A stretch of DNA of 64,000 nucleotides from Ariolimax columbianus (Eukaryota > Mollusca > Gastropoda > Stylommatophora > Arionidae). Where the stretch lies: NCBI GenBank assembly GCA_036924085.1, contig JAVGWX010000003.1, forward strand, positions 129,618,023-129,682,022. The letters run 5' to 3'. Shown here piece by piece: positions 1 through 11,280 of this stretch (position 1 is the stretch's first letter; each line of letters begins with the position of its first letter). The notes below the pieces were generated by a model, which saw only the letters and a program-made list of their open reading frames with translations, did not search any database and had not been told where the DNA came from. A program made the translations under genes and the position numbers.

Positions 1-590
1 CTTCTACCCTAAATGAATTACGGAGAGCATATAATAGAGTCGAAAAAACAGGGATCGCGTCTGCCTTCCGTGACGTTTCAGTCTACGCAGTTGTAAATGA
101 TGTAGCAGATGTAATACCATGGACACATGCACCATTTTTACATATACATGGGGTAGAGCTAGGATTTCTTTCTAACTGTGTTAAACATTAAAGCATTTAA
201 TACATAACGTTACGACATCAACAAAGAAAACTGTAAAGCTTGTGATGACAATAAAACAATATATTCATTTATTACAAATATATGGTTTACAACATGGTTA
301 AAACTAAACTACTAATTCAAAACCCAATGATTCTATCTCAGGGAATGTTAGCATGCGCTGGAATGAAATCTCTGGAACTATAAAACCCAGTTCGATAGTC
401 TACTCTGTTTGCTATGACATTCTATGCAAAACTAGTTTCACACTATTATATAGTCATGTGTGTCATGTAGCAGTTGGTGAAGAGTTTGATCTCTGCCGTC
501 GTCGATTCTGCGTTTCGCGGGGATAGTGTCTTGCTATTATTGCAGGGGTTGCTGCCTGGGGGTTCATATTACACATCTCTTTCGGTTAGA
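1..590. other. Non-coding stretch, nothing recognised
   Basis: AT-rich sequence with no long reading frame, no RNA-gene signature and no repeat that I can match elsewhere in the window. Confidence 0.4.
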
Positions 591-649
591 GTTCTATGGC
601 CGACCCACCTGACCTAATTCGTGCGTACGAACCGTTCGTTCTTGATCTC

Positions 650-770
650 AAAAAATGTCAAGAACTGATGCCTGCTGAACATGCCACTGAACGTATCCCC
701 TCAGTTTGTTCTCAACCAAAGCAGAACATCAAGAACCGACGCCTGCTGAACCTGCCCTCAGTTTGTGAAA
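650..770 (+). repeat. Imperfect two-copy direct repeat
   Basis: Two neighbouring segments share the words TCAAGAAC, GCCTGCTGAAC and CCTCAGTTTGT in the same order, about 65-70 bp apart. A 69-codon frame (596-805) runs through them but has no family resemblance. I read this as a local duplication, not a gene. Confidence 0.45.
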
Positions 771-805
771 CTGTAAGTGAACACATTTCCCGCCCCACTT
801 ACTGA

Positions 806-2270
806 TATTGGTTCACCAGCCCTTCCATTAGACGACAGTGCAATGCCCATGAATATCACAGTTGTTTGCCTCCTTCCAACTCTCGAATGTATTCTCTTTA
901 GAAGTCTCTAATTTATAGACTCTTTCAAATAAAGATAATGGTGGCACTAGGTACTCTGTATGTTCATTGCTGACTGGTCAGCCGTTAATCTTACTCGGCG
1001 ACTTCCCTTTAGAATTCTAGTGACTGTGAGGTTTATTTGTCCACCTGTCAATTCGATTGTGCCATCTTCGACGTCAAGTATCATGTCGATGTCTTCCCTA
1101 CCTGCATCTCTGACACACTAGTCCGATATAAAGAATGGGGTGGGTTTAAAGGCATTAGATTCACCTCAGACAAACCAGTCTTAACTCATAGTAAAAAATA
1201 CTGCCTCTATCTCCTTCTATCTTTTAAAATTCAACCCCCGACTTGACAATGACGTTGTGTAGACCCTAGTTTGACCTAACCTTGCCAATTACTTTATCAG
1301 CCAATTTGTATCTCTCAGAGAAAAAGTCTCCAGCCCAAATGTTATCTGTTTCACATGGATATGTTATAAAAGGTATTTGAATAATACATATTAACGATTG
1401 GTGGAGAAAAAGAGAACCAGTTAGATCACGAGAAAAATTAAAGAACTCAAACAGGAAGTACTTATCACTTTTTCCGGACTGAAGTGTCTTCTGTGGAACT
1501 ACCTCTACGTGACAGTACCTAGTTCAATTCTCTCAATGTCAGCTTACTGTCACATTTAATCATCATCAATTGTACCTAGAACAATGGAAGTACAACAGGG
1601 AGATCAATAGCGGTTCGATGCATTTTACATGCGCAACAAACGTCGTATTCTTAGTGTCCGATCTCAAAACCTAGTTATTAACATCGAGGACTCCCGATGG
1701 ACACAACTAATGAGCATTCACTCAACGCTTGATCAGCGACCACCTATTTATCCGACTATTCTGTGTGCCTGCTCGGGACGTTCCGGCTATACAGCTTCTG
1801 TATATGTCTCTGGAAATTAGGGACATGAAAAGACCGCATGAAATCATTCCCGAGTCCTCCGAGCAACACCCGAGACCCACTACTTCCACTCTAAATGTCC
1901 TGTATGTTGCCCGAAACTTTGTCATCAACCGTGGTCATGGACGGTCTGCGCTACCGGTTGCCTAGGTGAGCGGATCACTTGACTTGACTTTTTGTCTAGT
2001 CTTTCTGTCTATATATATATATTCTCATCAGCTCCCTAAAACACACCTGCAGGAGTAATAATGACGTGGCGCCTAGAGCTGCTGTAATTTACCTTCAGAA
2101 AAACCAGATTTTTTTTTAGTCGTAGTACGCCCACGTTTGCACAAAAGTAAAAATACACCGAGGAAAGGAAACGTTAACTCCCATTGAAATACTGGATACA
2201 TGTACAATAGAGTCTCTAGTACACCAATCTATACAGCAGTAACTCCTAGATTTCTACTTTATTTACCAGC
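806..2270. other. Non-coding stretch, nothing recognised
   Basis: Only short open frames on both strands, mutually overlapping, and small AT-rich runs. No tandem array, SINE head or coding motif that I can support. Confidence 0.4.
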
Positions 2271-2284
2271 CTCAGTATCGCAGC

Positions 2285-2372
2285 TAAATAGTAGAGTAGT
2301 TAGAGTGCTTAGAGTTAGATCGCCGTGGCGATCTCAGGTTCAATCACAAGTCTCGACAAGACCCCATTCGTT
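2285..2372 (+). mobile_element. Decayed tRNA-like SINE head
   Basis: An A-box-like stretch (TAGTTAGAGTG near 2296) and a B-box-like stretch (GGTTCAATC near 2338) are spaced as in a tRNA-derived RNA polymerase III promoter. There is no foldable acceptor stem, so it is not a functional tRNA gene. No SINE body follows; the 54 bp tandem array begins shortly downstream. Confidence 0.35.
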
Positions 2373-2390
2373 TCAGCTGTAAATGAACAG

Positions 2391-2820
2391 AGATTCGTTA
2401 TATATGAGAGGTAAGTCGTTCGTCTCTCATGGGAGGATAGCCAGGGATCCGTTATAGATGTAAGGTAAGGCGTTCGTCTCTCAAGAAATGATAGCCAGTG
2501 ATCCGTTATAGATGTAAGGTAAGGCGCTCGTCTCTCAAGAAAGCATAGCCAGGGATCCTTTATAGATGTAAGGTAAGGCGTTCGTCTCTCACGAAATAAT
2601 AGCCAGGGATCCTTTATAGATGAGAGGTAAGGCGTTCGTCTCTCAGGAAAGGAAAGCCAGGGATCCTTTATAAATGTAAGGTAATGCGTTCGTCTCTCAA
2701 GAAATGATAGCCAGGGATCCGTTGTATATGTCTGGTAAAGCGCTCGTCTCTCAGGAAAGGATATCCAGGGATCTGTTGCATATGTCTGGTAAGGCGCTCG
2801 TTTCTCAGGAAAGGATAGCG
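2391..2820 (+). repeat. Minisatellite, 54 bp unit, about 8 copies
   Basis: A head-to-tail array with a measured period of 54 bp (GATCCGTT recurs at 2446 and 2500). Each unit carries GGTAAGGCG, TTCGTCTCTCA and GATAGCCAGGGATCC, so BamHI sites recur through the array. Copies drift by a few substitutions each. Short frames on both strands (2668-2856 minus, 2704-2943 plus) follow from the repeat and are not genes. Confidence 0.9.
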
Positions 2821-2829
2821 CGAAACGAT

Positions 2830-3545
2830 GGCATGTTTGGTTCTAACAAGTTTCAAGCGTCTCCTAGCATCATGGGAGGTGAGATCCGACAGCTTGTCAT
2901 TTCTGAAACGGTGGATGGACTATTTCAAAAGTGCACTCTGTAGGCATATATGAATCAATGGCTATTGTAAAATAGAAAATGGCACGCTGTTAGCCGCTGT
3001 CCTGCAAAAATCATTAGGAAAAATAATGAAATAATTAGCCAATACGTCACATAATTTCCCACAGACCTTGGAAACTGGAGAAAGTTAATCGCAAAATAGA
3101 ACATGCATCAAATACCTTCGGCTACCTGGCAGTAGACCTACATACACAAAGTAGTCTAAATTAATGAATATCTGAATTCATGTTAAGACAAAGCAGAGAC
3201 CGAATATCTGGTCACAAGAACTTCACAACGTTTAATCAATCCTCTTACACTTCATCCTGACCAGCAGTTCTTCTTGCCGTATCGATTTTATTATTTGTTC
3301 AATGGTAAAAGTACGTAGACCACTGACCTTATGGTAAATACGTCTAACCTGTTTTATGCACACTTACTGTACCCAGTACATCTCCCGCAGAGCGAGAATT
3401 TTCAGAGAATTCCCTGCATGCTGACATTTCCTAGAACGTCTCCCACCTATTTACAGTTCTTGTCAATTTTCTAGTCGGCAACAGTAAGTAGCTAAACTCA
3501 AACATGTTTACAACAGACAGTGTATTGTCGTCACAATAGCAGCGC
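2830..3545. other. Non-coding stretch, nothing recognised
   Basis: No open frame of note and no repeat structure; ordinary AT-rich intergenic or intronic sequence. Confidence 0.35.
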
Positions 3546-3546
3546 C

Positions 3547-3620
3547 AATCATTCATAACAACAATCATTCATAACAACAATCATTGATAACAACAATCAT
3601 TCATAAAAACAATCATTCAT
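3547..3620 (+). repeat. Short minisatellite, 16 bp unit
   Basis: About 4.5 tandem copies of a unit reading CAATCATTCATAACAA, with one G and one A substitution among copies. Confidence 0.85.
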
Positions 3621-3989
3621 TCTTTTCCGCGATTTACTCCTTCATATGAGGAATAAGACTACAACTATTGTTCAGTAAATAAGAAGAATGTATTGTTGTA
3701 TTTGAAATGGCATTTTCTGCGAAATGGTTTCAGATGATGAGGTTGTTACAACCACGCAACTCCCACTACTTGCACGAATGTTAAGTAAAGTTGAAAGTGA
3801 CTTGTTATCGGTTTGTCAGGTAAACGAATGTTTGGCCTGTTGTACTATTACGTGGTGGAGGTTCTAGCTCCGTGAAGGCCAGCCTGTTCTGGTGCACAGC
3901 TGATTATTCGATGTTCTCGTTAATCTCCAAAAGAGAACGTCATTGAGATTGCCAATTCTCTGCTGACTCAAATGTTAGTAAGGTAAGTA

Positions 3990-4165
3990 AGTCTCATCTC
4001 TCATGTACTCATGTACTGTAAGTCTCCTCTATCATGTACTCATGTACTGTAAGTCTCCTCTATCATGTACTCATGTACTGTAAGTCTCATCTCTCATGTA
4101 CTGTAAGTCTCCTCTATCATGTACCCATGTACTGTAAGTTTCCTCTATCATGTACTCATGTACTG
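3990..4165 (+). repeat. Minisatellite, about 31 bp unit
   Basis: Five to six copies of a unit built from GTAAGTCTCCTCTATC followed by ATGTACTCATGTACT; one copy is shortened. Downstream, 4210-4430 has weaker recurrences of GTGAAGGTCA and TATATTTCA at about 55 bp spacing, probably an older and more decayed array. Confidence 0.8.
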
Positions 4166-4740
4166 CAAATGGCAACATTTTGAACTTCCGATCATTTTAC
4201 ATTACAATATCAAATCTATGAAGGTCAGGGCGTATTTGAAGGTACTACCGCAGTATATTTCATGATGTAGATTGTGAATGCCATCCTAAAGGTTTTTACA
4301 AGAAGCAGATTTGTGAAGGTCAAAGAACAATATATTTCAGCAGGTACAATTCTGAAGGTCAAATCAGGCAATGTAGTAAAATCTGACGTCAGACACAATC
4401 TCAATCTGAATATTAAATTAACAAACTTAAACCCCATCCTGGACTGATAGGTTTAAACTGCGAAGACTATCAGTTCAGGTAGCGAAAACATGATCTCGCA
4501 GCAAGGCGAACACTTGTGTAATCTTGAGAAGACGAAGTATGTTGATACGTATATATCCAAATTTGATTATTGATAAATGATACGTAGTATTGCTTTTTGT
4601 GAACTTGAAAAACGTGGGTGATCGAGACGTTTACCGTTATCATATCTGGAAATGACTTAACCCCTGGAAAGTGATAATGTCTTAATTTCCACTAGAATGT
4701 TCTCACCATGACATCCATCAACCAAACTCTCTCCATGCCT

Positions 4741-4785
4741 TTCTCTCTCTCTCTCTCTCTCTCACTCTCTCTCTCTCTCTCTAGC

Positions 4786-4850
<65 letters not shown>
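4741..4850. repeat. Compound microsatellite (TC)n-(TA)n
   Basis: A TC tract with one CA interruption passes through a short spacer into a long TA tract. The frame reading long Ser-Leu and Tyr-Ile runs here is an artefact of the dinucleotides. Confidence 0.97.
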
Positions 4851-4857
<7 letters not shown>

Positions 4858-6040
4858 CAACACTTGAGTGCATTGGTAACCATCTACCTTAGATGTGTTA
4901 AGAGACAAATAATCGCCCTTACTTTCATTACCTCACTGAGGCAGTGGACATTATCTTAGGCAAACCTATTTGCGTCATTTATATACGCAATCAGGAACGT
5001 AAAGGAGAATATTGCAATACATATTAACAATAATCAAACACATTTGCTTGTAGTAATAAGTGTAAACTCATTCTAAATACCAATGTATCAATAATAGTTG
5101 TTGATTTGCAGACCTGGTTTTCTTGGTTGCAGAAACTATACTCTATAAGCCAGCTTCAGCTTCGTACCACAGGGTCAGACAGTAGTGTACACACTAACAC
5201 GATGCATGAAAACATTAGCCTAACAGGTAAGAAGACATACGACACACATAAGTGGAATAATGAAAGGTACATATGTGTAGGATATACAGATATTGAAAAA
5301 AGAAAAGTACACAGATATAATCGACAAATACAAACATAAAACGATGAAATGTGTAAATGTGAGAATTTTGAAGCCACATGTAGAAGACACATCAACATCA
5401 AGATTAGTAACAAACACATGAATGACACACTTAATTGTGTAAATAGAACATGCACAACTAAAAGACAGATATAACAGATTTATCAAACAGTGCGCCCAGC
5501 GCCACATACCAATATAAGATTAATCCTGCAATCATTCAGAACGCACAGCTACACGCCACATATAAATATAAGAGTAATACTACTATAATTCAGAACGTCC
5601 AGTTTCATGGCACATACCATTATGAGATTAAAAAGCAAATGCACTTGCTTATGTACACGCCTGTTTGCGTAAACACAGACTATTCCCCACACAAATATGA
5701 ACATTCAATACAAATTAAGAAGACCCCCATGCTACTACGACTTATGTGACACAAATATACTGCAGAGACACCTGCATGTCACACATGTTTTGTCAGATAT
5801 TATTATCGCATTATAAATATCGATAATATAAATGTTCTGGATAATTATAGCACTTGGCATTCGCTGATCAAAATCAACACACATTGTCAATAACATATTT
5901 TAGTGTTCGCTAGTTCTCCAATAGTTGCTAGTAATTAGAGAACATTGGATTGTCCATACTACCAAGTTTCATAACTTCCATATGTTGTTCACCATGAAAT
6001 GTTTCCACGTGTATTCCACTTCAAAGTGGTTGGCAAGTGA
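4851..6040. other. Non-coding stretch, nothing recognised
   Basis: Overlapping short frames on both strands between 5106 and 5507 have no recognisable domain. Words such as CAGAACGTCCAG and GCCACATA recur around 5500-5620, hinting at a very old tandem array. No gene supported. Confidence 0.35.
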
Positions 6041-6044
6041 GTAC

Positions 6045-6362
6045 CATCTATGTTAGGGAGGAAGACTAACGTCTGGTCAGGCAAAACATACTGATCAGAC
6101 ATGTTAGTCAGGGTCAGGCAAAACATACTGGCCAAGACTCTAACCTCGACTTCCTAGCAGCCCTCCCAGGAAAATGGTTGTTTTCATGACAGTCCGGCTA
6201 ACGAGGTGGGGGATCCGCCTGATCCCCGCAATAGTGAGTGACACGCAGATGAGACCAAGCATAGCACAACCGCCTCTTGGACGCCGGTCCACCTTCATCA
6301 GCACGCTCTGGATGTTAGGAAAGCTAATGTAACCCGCCACTTGAAGTCCTATTCAGGGCACA
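6045..6362 (-). mobile_element. Unclassified interspersed repeat R1, copy 1
   Basis: On the minus strand this matches 38440-38765 over its length. Shared landmarks in order are GCGTGCTGATGAAGGTGGACC, GGTTGTGCTATGCTTGG, TGTGTCACTCACTA, CTCGTTAGCC and a terminal part with recurring AGTATGTTTTGCC words. Both copies give similar short translations, but stops and drift make a protein unlikely. I see no tRNA head, inverted termini or RT motif, so the class is open (SINE, MITE or 3' piece of a larger element). Confidence 0.75.
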
Positions 6363-6969
6363 CAAAAGAGTAACCTACTTATTATGGGCGTTCGCAGACA
6401 ACAACAACCGGCTATGATTCTCCGAGTGCTCTGTTAAATATGATTTCACTACCAGTGCTCTCCTAACTATTTCCTGATTACTTGCTAAAGGTACGTCTCT
6501 TACTTTCACAATATTTATGTCCATGTCATATAAAAGCACCAGTTTTAGCCTTCTACATTGAAGACTCAATCACAAATACTACTTTAGGATCCGCTCAACT
6601 GTATTTCATTACCATGCATTTCACCGCCATCCTATTCTCTGTTTACCCATATTCTGGCGCAATCTTCTGTCATCATTTTTATTTGCAGGGCCGTTGTCAT
6701 TTTAAATTGTATTTCTGCAATGTTTATTGAAAATCATGAAATAGAGCCGGGGCATCGCTTTAAGGATAGCCACATACAAGGTGACGTTGATGGATAGTGT
6801 TGGAGTTGTTGGTTATTAACTGTATTGTTAGTCATTAACCAAGAACCCGGCAGAAGAAGAGGAACATCGACTGCAGAAAATATGACAAAACCCGTCAACA
6901 CGCACACGTTCAGTTTGTTTCATTTGTGCCAAAGCACTTTAAATCATATATGTCTATGTAGTGAAGCTT

Positions 6970-7475
6970 AAGTCCAATACATTTTAACACGGTACACCTA
7001 TATTGTACATCTCACGTCCTATGTATCTTAACACTGTCCCACCAATATTGTACACATTCCCCACGCATTACAACATGGAAACGCCTATACTGTTCATATT
7101 TCACATGTAGTATAACACGGCCACGCTTATATTGCACACACACCTACAATGTATTATAACACGGTCACGCCTATATTGTGCGCCCTGCACACCTATGTCA
7201 TATTAACCTTGCCACGCCTATATGGTACACCTAACGTTCAACTTATTTTAACACTACCACTCCTGCATTATAGAAAGCACATCCTATTTATTTTAACGTT
7301 ACCAGGACTATATTGTTGTATACACGTCCCATTTATTGTAACACTACCCCGCCTATATTGTAGTAGGCACAATCACGTGTATATTGAAGAATACACATAC
7401 CATTAATTTTCATACTGCCACGCCTAAATTGTAGAAAGCACGTCTCATTTATTTTAACACTGCCACACCCTTATA
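6970..7475 (+). repeat. Degenerate tandem array, unit near 51 bp
   Basis: About nine to ten diverged copies of a unit containing ATTTTAACACTGCCACGCC, TATATTGTA and CACAC-rich words. Divergence between copies is high, so the array is old. Confidence 0.75.
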
Positions 7476-7479
7476 CCTT

Positions 7480-8750
7480 AAAAAACCCTTACCAGTCACT
7501 ACTAACTGGTCCAGTGATGATACATATATCTAGTCCAACAACTTCAAAACGGACTACCTTTTGCAATTAAGTACATGTATGCGTCATTCCATATATACTG
7601 AACACTTGTATTCATGCTGTGTGGAACACAAGAACCGATCGTCTTAATAGCGGCGACGTAATGTGCACCCATCACACGGAGAAGGTACTAATTTTAATCA
7701 CTGTTTTAGAGATGTTTCCAGTTAACTCAGTTGTAAATTTGTTCCTGTCTCACTTTCAGGTAAAGAAAGACAGAGAGGGAGGGAATTTGCGTATTTCCTT
7801 CTCATTAAAGCTGAGATTTAGTAGAATGACGCATCTACCACGCCTCCATCATTGACAGCAGTATCTCCGATGAGGCAACCTTCACCTTTACCAAGAACGA
7901 TGCAGTCAGTTAAAATTGGGCAATATATTATGTTTAAAAAACACAAATTCAAATGTCAAATTCCCAATTTCCACGTTGCACTATTAATAGGCGCACGTGA
8001 GAACACTTACAGCCACCCATCATCATACCACACCCCTACTTCCTCTGTATGAACAACCACTCAAAAACTGTACTACGTCTCTGCATGCAACCACGCCTGT
8101 CAACAATATGGACCACATTTCGATCGTATCATCAGCGATTGTGCACCCTAGCATACGGAAATATATATTCCAAACAAATAAGAGCAGACAATCTGTGAGA
8201 AAGCTAACAGTTTTTTGTAATTTCATAACAACGGGCTTTATGATGTTAGATAACAACTGCTTGTTAGATTTTGATACATCGTGGTGTGAAAACGCTTAAA
8301 TGTCTGTGTCTGCTAAGGTTCGCTTCAACATGCACCACTTGTATATGACATTAGAGAGAATGGTGCTTTAGAAGTCTTTAAAAAAACAGCTCCTGTTATA
8401 TGCTTGGGTTACAGCTATATATATAATTGTGTAAGGAATGATAATAAAATTGGGCATGAGGTCGGCGGTATCGTACAGCTTCTAAGCTAAAAGAGAAACA
8501 GAAAAAAAACTTGCCCCAAGGTAGAAGGGGACTACTTTGTCCAGTCAAGTCAAGTCATATAATAATATTAAAGAAATTAACGATCAAATGCAATTTTAAA
8601 GTATAGAAACTAATTGAGTTTTTATTAATGGATTAGTTTATTGTAATTATTATTTCGTGGCATAGTAATAGTAACAACATATTACAAGAGCATGTGGAAA
8701 AACAATGAAGATGTTGTTATAAATATGTATACACAACAATCAGAATACAT
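7480..8750. other. Non-coding stretch, nothing recognised
   Basis: Several short frames (7619-7855, 7852-8052, 7997-8299) overlap on both strands and show no family signature. No repeat array and no SINE head supported. Confidence 0.35.
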
Positions 8751-8753
8751 ACT

Positions 8754-8860
8754 ATTTGACTCAACACGGCCAAACACTGAAATGATTGACAGGCCGAGAG
8801 CACTTTCGCTGGGTCAAATATGGAACGGTTGCTGGAATTAGACCCGCGAAAATCTGGGGC
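8754..8860 (+). pseudogene. rRNA-derived chimeric unit 1: 18S piece fused to 28S piece
   Basis: The left part reads like 18S rRNA (GACTCAACACGG, then a decayed GGAATGATTGACAGACTGAGAGCACTTTC-type region). At the GGGTC near 8810 it passes into sequence like the 28S 3' domain (TAATAGTGAACG-type and TTAGACCCG). In a normal rDNA unit these regions are kilobases apart and belong to different subunits. Decay is strong. The sense strand is plus. It is the first of three units with the same junction. Confidence 0.7.
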
Positions 8861-8895
8861 TATGCTCTCGGTTGCTTGACTCTCTCGCATCCAGT

Positions 8896-9127
8896 GTTTG
8901 ATAAAAGGAATTGACGGAAGGGCACCGCCAGGAGTGGAGCCTGAGGCTTAATTTGACTCGACACGCCAATACTGTAGAATGACTGACAAATTGAGGGCAC
9001 TTTCGTTGGGTCTAATAGTGAACATGTGCTGGTATTAGACCCACGGAAGACAGGTCAGTTGTACCATCCTAATGAAAGAGCGTCTGCTACGGTAACCCTG
9101 CTTAACCCTACAGAAATTGCAGGTTCC
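8896..9127 (+). pseudogene. rRNA-derived chimeric unit 2: 18S piece fused to 28S piece
   Basis: It opens with the near-universal 18S stretch AAAGGAATTGACGG, AAGGGCACCGCCAGGAGTGG, AGCCTGAGGCTTAATTTGAC and TCGACACG, then ATTGACAAATTGAGGGCACTTTC. At 9005-9010 it switches to 28S (CTAATAGTGAAC, ATTAGACCC, GGAAGACAGGTCAGTT, CTACGGTAACCCTGCT). The 18S block is well preserved; the 28S block is decayed after GCTTAACCC. The junction matches units 1 and 3. Confidence 0.85.
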
Positions 9128-9660
9128 AGAATCTTGGTCATTGACTGACTAAAAAGCCCTCTATTGACTCGTTGGGTCTAATAGTGAACGGGTGCTGGTA
9201 TTAGACCCTCGGAAGACAGGTCAGTTTTAACCTACTAAAGACAGGGCGTTGCTACGGTAGTCCTGCTCAACTCGAGAGGAATCGCAAATCGCAGACATTT
9301 GGTCCACGTGTTAGGCTGATAAGCCAACGGCGCGGAGGCTACCATAGGAGGGATTACGGCCGAACGCCTCTAAGCCGGAATCCCGCCCTAAATCTCAGCA
9401 CCACTGCGATGGGAGGCTACGATAGGGTTGGGACCTGGGGCTCGTGTCCCTGCCCGACCCGGTCGAGCCGCAGAAAGAGGTCCCTGCCGTCCGCCGATCA
9501 AAGCGGGCGGGAAGCTGCCCAATATTCACCCCATACGGCGATGAGGTGTGAAACCACTAGTAGAAGACTTAGTTCTCGGCCGGGGTGTCGTAAGCAGAAG
9601 AGCAGCCACCTCACTTCGAACTGCATAGACAAAACCCCTTGATCATGAGATATGTCCGCA
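9128..9660 (+). pseudogene. rRNA-derived unit 3: 18S remnant plus 28S rRNA 3' end
   Basis: A short, very decayed 18S remnant (ATTGACTGACTAAAAAGCCCTC) meets the same junction at about 9170. It is followed by about 490 bp of 28S rRNA to the molecule's 3' end. Landmarks in order are CTAATAGTGAACGGG, GACAGGTCAGTTTTAACC, TGCTCAACTCGAGAGGAA, ACATTTGGTCCACGTG, GAAC­GCCTCTAAGCC-type sequence, AATCCCGCC and a closing GTCGTAAGCAGAAGAGCAGC, CCTTGATCATGAGATATGTC. Many substitutions at conserved positions mark it as a pseudogene. The frame at 9409-9642 is a by-product. Confidence 0.85.
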
Positions 9661-9716
9661 CACCACGCGAACAACATATCCGTGCTTTTACCAGGCCTGT
9701 CCCCTGGTTAAATGCA

Positions 9717-9935
9717 CTCCTTCGAGAGGAATCGCAGGTCGCTGACATTTGGTCCACGTGCTTGGCTGACAAGCCAATGGTGTGAAGCTACCACCTGAGG
9801 GACTACAGCCGAACGCCTCTAAGCCCGAATCCCGCCCTAAATCTCAGCACCGCTGTGATGGGAGGCCACGATATGGTTGGGACCTGGGGCTCGCGTCTCA
9901 GCCCGGCCCGGTCCAGCCACAGAAATGCACCTGGC
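9717..9935 (+). pseudogene. 28S rRNA 3' fragment, extra copy
   Basis: A second copy of the 28S segment starts at CTTCGAGAGGAATCGCAGG and runs through ACATTTGGTCCACGTGC, TTGGCTGACAAGCCAATGG, CGAACGCCTCTAAGC and AATCCCGCCCTAAATCTC, ending near CCAGCCACAGAAA. It is slightly closer to canonical 28S than the copy at 9.2-9.6 kb in this region. Its surroundings to 10.3 kb are not recognised. Overlapping plus-strand frames (9782-10102, 9855-10040) come from the rRNA sequence. Confidence 0.85.
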
Positions 9936-10309
9936 CAAATACATTCCTGTCTCGCTCTTTACCTATGTCTGCTATCAGCCATCCCAATGGACGCAGAAGA
10001 GATGCAGTCCAGCGGACATTGCACCTCTGCCCTATTGTGACAACGTCCCAGGTGGCGGGGAATGCTAAGCGTGTCATCACTGCAGATGAGCCGAGAACAT
10101 AAAGGGAGCAAAGAGATACCTCACTCACATGCATATGCTACGTTTCTGGCAGGACGTGACGATCCTGAGACACAGTCATACTGGACTGCCTCTCTTCCGG
10201 GATAGTACAAACTAGTACATAGTCCATCATATCATTGCCAAACTCTATAGACACGAGAGGGGAAGACTCGATAGTCCTGCAAGACAACTTCCCTAAGAGA
10301 GACAACTCT

Positions 10310-10486
10310 GACCAAAAATAGCTGCTGCCTTGCAGAAAGGCTGGGGACAGTCAAAGTCTAAGGAGGGCATCCCTACAGAAACGCCTGTTGAAATCGGATG
10401 CACTGAGCCACAGGCTTAACAAAAAAAAACAGTGCAACGTAAATATCGCTGTAAACAGCGTACGATGAAGAAGAAGAAGAAGAATA
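10310..10486 (+). mobile_element. SINE type C (core plus I-LINE-like 3' end)
   Basis: The segment contains the core shared by the SINEs of this window (TGAAATCGGATGCACTGAGCC, then CAGGCTTAAC), a CAGTGCAACG word also in type A, and the terminus CAGCGTACGATG followed by (AAG)n. That terminus matches the 3' end of the I-like LINE at 28.0-29.9 kb (CTGCGTACGATGAAGAAG). I infer the SINE is mobilised by that LINE. The 5' boundary is uncertain; no tRNA head is visible, so it may be truncated. Confidence 0.7.
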
Positions 10487-10489
10487 CAT

Positions 10490-11050
10490 ACTGCAACTCT
10501 GGAGGGTATATTGACTGATAAGAACTTAATCACGCTAAAAGCAACCTCACAAATTTCAAAGAAATTATTTTTTGTTTCATGTCTTTACGTGCAAACTTGC
10601 GTAAACGTCTTCTTATTGTTAGAAAACGATATAATCATTTTTAATTTAAGAGCTTGGCTGATACAATTCATTGTTCATGCTGGTAAGTTCTAACGTTGAT
10701 ACAATGCATCATAAACAGTTGAGTACACAGCTATATGTTTTCTGCTGTTGGCAGATTTCACAATTGATATGGTCATATAAGCTAAATGGAAATGCTGTTC
10801 AAACAATATTTCAGGGTAGAATGCCGAGAATTGGCTGCATGATCCAATGTAGCTAATGGATTACATTTAATAATGCATATCCCCATTTACTAGATATCTT
10901 GGATTAAAATAAAACACAGCCTAAATGAAGTTTTACACAAAGACAGCAACATAGGTTTGCATAACGTATGAGATTACTGACTCTATATGTCCTTTTGTAA
11001 AACTGTATTTTGAAATCGCTTTAGTTTTTTGTGTTTTACTTTATTCAGCC
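10490..11050. other. Non-coding stretch, nothing recognised
   Basis: Two short frames (10511-10693, 10671-10856) without recognisable features; no repeats. Confidence 0.35.
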
Positions 11051-11052
11051 AC

Positions 11053-11280
11053 ACATGGTCTCGAGTGGTCTAGAGATAAGGTGTTCGCCTCGTGTGCTGG
11101 AGGTCGCGGATTCAAATCACGGCGAAGGCCATGATTTTTTTCTCGTGGATCAGACGATAAAATTGTTCCCTGATCTCTAGTGTAGAGTGGCGTACACATT
11201 ATTAATCGCTTGGCATTTGGAAATGAAAAAGAGCAGGCTTAACGGCCGATGCTCGGGTAAAATTCAAGTTCAAAATCTAC
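11053..11280 (+). mobile_element. tRNA-derived SINE type E
   Basis: The 5' part is tRNA-like: an A-box-like TGGTCTAGAGATAAGG and a B-box-like GGATTCAAATC about 30 bp apart. The body follows with TCTCGTGGATCAGACG, GAGCAGGCTTAACGGCCG and CGGGTAAAATTCAAGTTC. The last words recur in reverse at 58.14-58.19 kb, which supports a repeated family. No long A tail or clear target duplication. Confidence 0.65.

Noticed and set aside
8754..9935. A functional rDNA locus
   Set aside because: Conserved positions are mutated, the 18S and 28S pieces are fused, and ITS, 5.8S and most of each subunit are missing.
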